Source of the DNA: Oscillospiraceae bacterium
GTDB lineage: Bacteria > Bacillota > Clostridia > Oscillospirales > Ruminococcaceae
Assembly (NCBI GenBank): GCA_017394565.1
Contig: JAFPXW010000307.1
Location: 1-8,657, forward strand
Direction of reading: 5' to 3'
DNA length: 8,657 nt
Below the pieces are notes generated by a model, which saw only the letters and a program-made list of their open reading frames with translations, was not told where the DNA came from and made no database searches. This document shows positions 4,554 through 8,657 of the stretch, piece after piece. Position 1 is the stretch's first letter. Each line of letters starts with the position of its first letter. A program made the translations under genes and the position numbers.

Positions 4554-6797
4554 GTGGACAAAGGCTACACCGACTGGTATCAGGAATTCCAGGATTTTAT
4601 CGCCGCATTTGAGGACGACGAACTCTTTGAGTCGCTCGATTCTCTCCTGAAAAGCAGTCACAATACCATCGCCTTCAATAAGAAGCTGATGGAAAAGGCG
4701 ATCGACGTTTCGTGGGTAGAGGCCATCGAGAACGGCTTGCCGCATCTCGATACTGTCCTGCGCAATCCCAGAAAGACCATCGAGGATGTCGAGGAGGTCG
4801 TCCCCATCGCACTGTCGCGCAAGATCACGGTCGAATCCGTCAAGCATCTTGCCCAGCACACCGACCTGATCCAGAGCATCGACAAAAAATCCGGCAAGAT
4901 CACCCCGTCCAAGATCCTCAACGTCTACAAGGAAGAAAGCCTGATGACGTATGAGAACAAATTCATCAATACCCTCGTGGACCGGCTGTATATCTTCATC
5001 AACCGCCGCTACGAGAAGCTTGCACAGGTCGCAAAGGACGAGGAGGTCTTCACCCTCGGCTACGATACCACGATCGACAACGGCGCCGGCGGCAAGATGA
5101 AATTCAGCCTGAAGCTTGAATCCGCGGACAGTCTGGATACCTACGATGCCAACGGCATGACCATCTGGCAGCGCGTCGAGAAGCTGAAAACCGCCATCGA
5201 AGGCTACAAGTCCTCCGAGCTTTGCCGCGCACTGGGACAGACCTACATCCGCCCCCCTGTGATGCGTACCAATGCGATCATGAAAAACGTCGATCTCAAG
5301 GCGTGTCTGACGCTCTGGCAGTACATTCTCGGCTACGACAAGGTCGGCTATGAGATCAATGTGCAGGATACCGCCATGAAGCCGCAGGAGGACTACATCC
5401 AGGACTTCTACAAGATGGTCGTGCTGAATCTGCTCCTGTTCCGTTCCCATGTGAACGGCGGCCGGGAGATGGAGCAGCTCAAGACCAGGAAACGCACCAA
5501 GCCCATTGCACCGAAATTTGTCAAGCGGTTCGAGCGTGAGCTGGCGGCTGACTACCATGTGCAGGCAGAGGGCGTGGCAGGCTACCTGGCGGATGACGGC
5601 GACCTGAAGATCGTCAAGCAGCTGCCAGCGGAGGCGAATCAGATCTACGACGAGATCAACCAGGTCATCGAGATCGAGAAGAATTACTTCATCGAACAGG
5701 AAGCCCTCCGACGCGCCCAGATGCTTGCCGAGGAGGAAGCCGAACGCAAGCGCCTGGAGGAGGAGGAACGCCAGCTCGAAGCCAAGCGCATCGAGGAGGC
5801 TCGTCAGGCAGAGCTCGAACGCATCCGCCGCGAAAAGGAAGAGGAAGAACGCCGCGTCCAGGAGCTGCTCGAACAGACACGCCTCGAACAGGAGGCCGCC
5901 GAACGCGAGCGTGCCCGGATGGAGGAAGAACGCCGGCAGCGTGAGGAGGAAGAACGCCTTCGCCGCGAGGAGGAAGAACGTGCTGCCGCCGAACGTGCAA
6001 GACTGGCAGAGGAAAAACAGCTCGTCCGCGAGAATCTCGGCGATGCCGCCGGTCTGGAGGCCGATGCCCTGAAGCAGGAGCCGACCGAGGAGGAACTCGA
6101 AGCCAGGGCTTACGAGGAACTGACCGACGAGGAAGTCGAGAGAGTCCGCGAGGAACTGGAGGAACAGGCAGAAAACGGCGAGAAGACCGAATTCGAGGAT
6201 CCGCGTGCCATCGCTGCCCGCAAGAAGATCGAGCAGGAGCGCGAGGAGAAGGAGCGTCTCGAACGCGAACGCGCTGCACGGCTCAAGGCGGAGAGACAGT
6301 ACTTCGAGGCCAAGCCCTTCCAGGTCATCCGGCACGAATATTCGTGGAATCCCGTCTGGGCGATCCCGCGGCTTATCCGCTGGGTGCTGGCGATGGTATT
6401 CGGCATCATTCCGAAGGATACCGACAATCCCGATTTCAAGATCCGCCGTGCACAGCTGGAGGAACGCCGTCGCATCCGCCAGGCAGAACGCGAGGAACAC
6501 GACCGCATGGAGGTGTTCTACCGCAAATACGCCCAGACCGCGCATTACCGATTCCTGCGGTATCTCGATGACCAGAAGTTCAAACGAAAACGGCGTAAGG
6601 AAGCCAGGGGCAAACCCAAGCCCGTTTACAATCCGCCTGTCCGTACCCCGGAACAGGAGGCTGAGATCCGGCGCGAGATGAAGCGCCTCTACCGCGAGTA
6701 CCATGTCACGGTATTCGAGCGCATCCACCGCTGGTGGGATGACGAAATGTACAAGCTGCGTCAGGCACAGAATGAACGCCGAAACGCAAGGAGTTGA
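4554..6797 (+). CDS. DUF2357-like protein with long charged coiled coil
   Basis: The 747-residue product starts with GTG, chosen because GGTGAG lies five bases upstream and no better start follows. Residues 1 to about 345 look like DUF2357, the partner found with McrB-like ATPases: the segment around IALSRKITVESVKHLAQHT, TYENKFINTLVDRLYIFINRR (132-152), and YIRPPVMRTN (231-240) followed by a Trp/Tyr-rich helix. Residues about 373-582 are an extremely charged Glu/Arg helix with almost no Gly or Pro, predicted to be a long coiled coil with a short break near 505-525. A hydrophobic segment, PVWAIPRLIRWVLAMVFGIIP (600-620), interrupts the charge and could touch or insert in the membrane. The C-terminal 125 residues are basic. 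Relatives usually carry a PD-(D/E)XK nuclease after DUF2357; I see no such motif. It is probably the structural partner of the upstream ATPase. The family assignment rests on remembered motifs and is moderate. Confidence 0.65.
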   Translation: MDKGYTDWYQEFQDFIAAFEDDELFESLDSLLKSSHNTIAFNKKLMEKAIDVSWVEAIENGLPHLDTVLRNPRKTIEDVEEVVPIALSRKITVESVKHLAQHTDLIQSIDKKSGKITPSKILNVYKEESLMTYENKFINTLVDRLYIFINRRYEKLAQVAKDEEVFTLGYDTTIDNGAGGKMKFSLKLESADSLDTYDANGMTIWQRVEKLKTAIEGYKSSELCRALGQTYIRPPVMRTNAIMKNVDLKACLTLWQYILGYDKVGYEINVQDTAMKPQEDYIQDFYKMVVLNLLLFRSHVNGGREMEQLKTRKRTKPIAPKFVKRFERELAADYHVQAEGVAGYLADDGDLKIVKQLPAEANQIYDEINQVIEIEKNYFIEQEALRRAQMLAEEEAERKRLEEEERQLEAKRIEEARQAELERIRREKEEEERRVQELLEQTRLEQEAAERERARMEEERRQREEEERLRREEEERAAAERARLAEEKQLVRENLGDAAGLEADALKQEPTEEELEARAYEELTDEEVERVREELEEQAENGEKTEFEDPRAIAARKKIEQEREEKERLERERAARLKAERQYFEAKPFQVIRHEYSWNPVWAIPRLIRWVLAMVFGIIPKDTDNPDFKIRRAQLEERRRIRQAEREEHDRMEVFYRKYAQTAHYRFLRYLDDQKFKRKRRKEARGKPKPVYNPPVRTPEQEAEIRREMKRLYREYHVTVFERIHRWWDDEMYKLRQAQNERRNARS

Positions 6798-6805
6798 AAT
6801 AGTTG
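6788..6805 (+). promoter_or_regulatory. Ribosome binding site deciding a TTG start
   Basis: AAGGAG (6788-6793), inside the last codons of the coiled-coil gene, lies nine bases before TTG (6803-6805). No ATG or GTG in that frame is better placed, so TTG is the likely start of the second signal peptidase. The two genes are only five bases apart and are very likely co-translated. Confidence 0.65.
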
Positions 6806-7825
6806 AGCAAAAAACGCAAAGCCAGAAAACGGGCGGCGCAGAAGTTAAAAAAGAAGCAGAAGCAAACACAAAACATTCCCCGGCAGATGCCGGCAGACGT
6901 TTCCGCCGCGGAATCCCCGGAAACGGAAATGTCCCCGGAACCGGAGACACCCTTGCCCGAAGTGCCGGAGGAAATCCCACCGGAACCGGCAGAGGACGTT
7001 TCTCCCGAAGCACCGGAGGAGATCCCTACGGAACCGGCAGAGGACGTTTCTCCCGAAGTACCGGAGGAGATCCCTACGGAACCGGCAGAGTCGCTGCCGC
7101 TGGATGAGACACGGGAAGCACCGCGCACCGGATGGTTCGCGCGGATCCGGAACCTCACCCTCATGGTGGTGACGGCTGTGCTGGTGGGCTTTATGGGCTA
7201 TGTGATGTTCAGCACGATGCGCGGCGGCGTGGCAAGCGTCTTCGGAAAATGCATCCTGCAGGTCGTGACCGGCAGCATGGAGCCGTCCATCCACACGGGG
7301 GACTTCATCATCGTGGAAAAGACCGATCCTGCGGCATTGCAGGTGGGCGATATCATCACGTTTACATCGGAGCAGTCCGATATCTACGGGATCCTGGTGA
7401 CGCACCGCATCAAGGCGATCAACGCCGACGGGACCTTCATCACGATGGGCGATGCCAATCCCGTCGAGGATGCGCTGGCTGTCCGGCAGGATCAGATCCT
7501 CGGGCGCTACACCCGGAAGGCGCGGTTCTGCATGATGCTGGGCACCTTTGCCGACCTGCGCAAGCTGGTGCTGCTGGCGGTCATGATCGGGGTTTCGGTC
7601 GTGGCCTTCTACGAGATGCGCACGATCATGCAGCTGGGCAGGCAGGTCGCCGAGGAACGGCAGGCGCACGAGGCGCAGCAGAAGGAAGCGCTCATCCGCG
7701 AGGCGGTCGAGCGTGAGATCAGACGGCTGGAGTCCGAGGGACTGCCGCCGGGATTACAGGAGGAACAGCATGACACAAGAAGCCTTGATGAAACAGAGGA
7801 TGGTGGCTGCGATCGTCCTGTTTAG
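6803..7825 (+). CDS. Second Ser-His type I signal peptidase with long cytoplasmic N-terminus
   Basis: The 340-residue product repeats the catalytic plan of the first peptidase: TGSMEPSI with Ser158, VGDIITF (181-187), VTHRIK with His201 and MGDANPVED with Asp217. It again has His instead of Lys, the ER/SipW type. Membrane helices lie at about 118-137 and 254-270. The N-terminus differs strongly: a very basic head (1-22, Lys/Arg), then an acidic Pro/Glu linker (about 36-100) with 16-residue tandem repeats, so about 115 residues should project into the cytoplasm before the first helix. After the second helix comes a charged helical tail (276-310). The TTG start is supported by AAGGAG. Its last 56 bases overlap the next gene in another frame. 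The acidic and basic extensions suggest docking to a partner, possibly the charged coiled-coil protein encoded just upstream; that is inference. It is too diverged from the first peptidase to be a recent duplicate. Confidence 0.83.
   Translation: MSKKRKARKRAAQKLKKKQKQTQNIPRQMPADVSAAESPETEMSPEPETPLPEVPEEIPPEPAEDVSPEAPEEIPTEPAEDVSPEVPEEIPTEPAESLPLDETREAPRTGWFARIRNLTLMVVTAVLVGFMGYVMFSTMRGGVASVFGKCILQVVTGSMEPSIHTGDFIIVEKTDPAALQVGDIITFTSEQSDIYGILVTHRIKAINADGTFITMGDANPVEDALAVRQDQILGRYTRKARFCMMLGTFADLRKLVLLAVMIGVSVVAFYEMRTIMQLGRQVAEERQAHEAQQKEALIREAVEREIRRLESEGLPPGLQEEQHDTRSLDETEDGGCDRPV
6965..7093 (+). repeat. 48-base tandem repeats encoding a Pro/Glu linker
   Basis: Two full units (6965-7012 and 7013-7060) and a partial third (7061-7093) encode PEEIPPEPAEDVSPEA, PEEIPTEPAEDVSPEV and PEEIPTEPAES. 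The copies are almost identical in DNA, implying recent expansion and probable length variation between strains. The encoded linker is acidic, extended and proline-rich, lying between the basic head and the first membrane helix of the second signal peptidase. Confidence 0.85.
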
Positions 7826-8228
7826 CGTGACGCTGGTCGCGCTGGTGGTGTTTATCGGACTGTATGCGGACGAGAGGATGCGTGTCCAGGAGACCTACCA
7901 GAACCGCTACGAGGACAATCTGGAGCGTGTGCGCGAGGACATCGTCTCCTATCAGGAGGCCGAGGGTGACTACGAGCTGCGGTATCAGCGCCTGATGATC
8001 GACATGAGCAATGCGAAGGAATTTGCATTTCTGATCCATAATTTTGACGACAAGCAGATCATCGTGAATGAGCTTTACACCGTGCTGCTCAAATATCCGG
8101 AGCAGATGCAGACGAAGGAGAATCTGGACGCGCTGTATGTCGCGACCGGTGACATCCTTGCACACCTCGACAAGGGGTATGACGAAGCGGAGGAACTGGT
8201 GGAAAGCATTGACAAAAAGGGACATTGA
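7770..8228 (+). CDS. Single-pass membrane protein of unknown function
   Basis: The 152-residue product is not recognised. It has a short N-terminus, one membrane helix (about 11-32) and an outer, mostly helical acidic domain: a likely coiled coil (about 38-75, including DNLERVREDIVSYQEAEGDYE) and a helical C-terminus with no cysteines. By charge, the Lys8-Arg10 end should be inside and the rest outside. The ATG at 7770 is chosen because AGGAGG (7758-7763) lies six bases before it; an upstream ATG at 7713 in the same frame lacks such a site and would put a basic, non-helical stretch before the helix. The gene starts inside the end of the second signal peptidase gene (56-base overlap), indicating coupled translation. 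It may be an accessory or partner subunit of the peptidase or of the anchored surface protein; this is context only. Confidence 0.75.
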   Translation: MTQEALMKQRMVAAIVLFSVTLVALVVFIGLYADERMRVQETYQNRYEDNLERVREDIVSYQEAEGDYELRYQRLMIDMSNAKEFAFLIHNFDDKQIIVNELYTVLLKYPEQMQTKENLDALYVATGDILAHLDKGYDEAEELVESIDKKGH

Positions 8229-8229
8229 G

Positions 8230-8293
8230 GATCGGCTCCGCAGAAAACTGCGACTGTTCGGCGAGGCCTGCGCGAACGCTCTGCGGAGGGATC
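8230..8293 (+). other. Stem-loop between the last two genes
   Basis: CTCCGCAGA (8236-8244) is the exact reverse complement of TCTGCGGAG (8280-8288). The stem can be extended outward by GATC (8230-8233) with GATC (8290-8293), and an inner hairpin GTTCG (8256-8260) with CGAAC (8273-8277) forms in the loop. It begins right after the preceding stop and ends 8 bases before the AGGAGG of the next gene. There is no T-run, so it is likely an mRNA processing or stability element. Confidence 0.6.
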
Positions 8294-8317
8294 TTGTGAT
8301 TAGGAGGGACTTACATC

Positions 8318-8551
8318 ATGGCAAACTGGAGTGAAAAGCGAAAACTGAAACGCGAGATCAAGATCTGTATGCAGACCATTCAGGAGATCGAGCGCAAGAG
8401 ATCACGTTCGCAGTCCGCGCTGGTGCAGGCGGTACTGTTGCAGGAGACACCGGACGAACGCGATGTGGAGTGGTTCAACAAGTACACCGGAGAGATCACG
8501 GCGTGCCGTAATCATATGATCGAGCTTCAAAAAAAGCTGAATTCGCTGTAA
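8318..8551 (+). CDS. Small basic helical protein of unknown function
   Basis: The 77-residue product has no membrane segment or signal peptide and is not recognised. It is mostly helical and charged: a basic first half with a heptad-like run around KLKREIKICMQTIQEIERKR (9-28), a short break at ETPDERD (43-49), and a second helix to the end. This suggests a helical hairpin or small coiled-coil adaptor in the cytoplasm. The start is well supported by AGGAGG (8302-8307) ten bases upstream. It follows the 152-residue membrane protein by 89 bases and is the last gene of the run. Its interaction partner could be the coiled-coil protein or a peptidase tail, but nothing in the sequence proves this. 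Confidence 0.75.
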   Translation: MANWSEKRKLKREIKICMQTIQEIERKRSRSQSALVQAVLLQETPDERDVEWFNKYTGEITACRNHMIELQKKLNSL

Positions 8552-8657
8552 AAATGATCGCGTGCGGGGCTTGTCGGGGAGTGTCCCCTGCCCCCAAAAA
8601 TTGGGGCTGCGGCGAACGCCACGTCCCCTCTGCTTTGCGATGCTCAGCATCTCCACG
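8552..8657 (+). other. GC-rich hairpin region after the operon
   Basis: No gene is seen here. Short inverted repeats are frequent: GGGG (8576-8579) with CCCC (8585-8588), CCCCAA (8592-8597) with TTGGGG (8601-8606), and GATGC with GCATC around 8639-8651. None is followed by a T-run, so an intrinsic terminator cannot be claimed. The density of small palindromes resembles an intergenic repeat element cut by the window edge. Confidence 0.35.

Noticed and set aside
2799..6797. Ordinary McrBC type IV restriction system
   Set aside because: No DNA-binding domain on the ATPase, no visible PD-(D/E)XK motif in the partner, and a membrane anchor is present.
2481..7013. A 1510-codon open frame on the - strand
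   Set aside because: It lies in exact codon register opposite two genes and stays open because they avoid TTA, CTA and TCA. The translation is Leu/His/Asp-rich with no domain, and the + strand genes have clear motifs.
6965..7093. CRISPR-like array
   Set aside because: The repeats are directly adjacent without spacers and encode an in-frame protein linker.
7713..7769. Earlier ATG for the 152-residue membrane protein
   Set aside because: It has no ribosome binding site and would add 19 basic residues lying entirely within the peptidase gene; the ATG at 7770 has AGGAGG six bases upstream.
8402..8656. 84-codon frame on the - strand at the window end
   Set aside because: It overlaps the well-supported 77-residue gene, runs through palindromic DNA and shows no domain.

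Overview
The window reads as a chromosomal segment of a Gram-positive Firmicute, most likely a Clostridia/Ruminococcus-type bacterium. This is inferred from a consensus sigmaA promoter, strong purine-rich Shine-Dalgarno sites, GTG and TTG starts, SipW-type signal peptidases and a TasA/camelysin-like surface protein. All eight convincing genes are on the + strand. Coding sequence is moderately GC-rich and avoids TTA, CTA and TCA codons, which is why very long meaningless reading frames appear on the other strand.

Layout. (1) 54-877: a TTGACA-17-TATAAT promoter drives a 251-aa EAL-like protein in which nearly all the c-di-GMP phosphodiesterase residues I can align are replaced, so it is probably a non-catalytic EAL relic or sensor. 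(2) 878-1082: a hairpin-rich leader. (3) 1083-8551: a run of seven co-directional genes that looks like one operon: a single-pass membrane protein with a TasA/camelysin-like outer domain; a SipW/ER-type (Ser-His) signal peptidase with an 11-residue-repeat tail; a membrane-anchored McrB-type AAA+ ATPase; a 747-aa protein with a DUF2357-like N-terminal half and a very long charged coiled coil; a second Ser-His signal peptidase with a lysine-rich, Pro/Glu-repeat cytoplasmic N-terminus; a 152-aa single-pass protein; and a 77-aa soluble basic helical protein. (4) 8552-8657: GC-rich short hairpins with no recognisable gene.

How they may work together (inference). Five of the seven operon products have membrane segments. 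A signal peptidase next to a TasA/camelysin-like protein is the familiar SipW-substrate pairing. The unusual part is that this surface module encloses an AAA+/DUF2357-like pair resembling McrBC-type NTPase systems, but with a membrane anchor on the ATPase and no visible nuclease domain on the partner. One reading is an envelope machine in which a cytoplasmic AAA+ ring and a coiled-coil scaffold act on membrane or secreted clients processed by the two peptidases. Another is a membrane-tethered defence system related to McrBC. Four of the five gaps between successive operon genes that exceed 10 bases carry good stem-loops, and the remaining gap longer than that does not exist: the coiled-coil/second-peptidase gap is only 5 bases. 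An almost identical 18-base leader precedes both the first operon gene and the coiled-coil gene.
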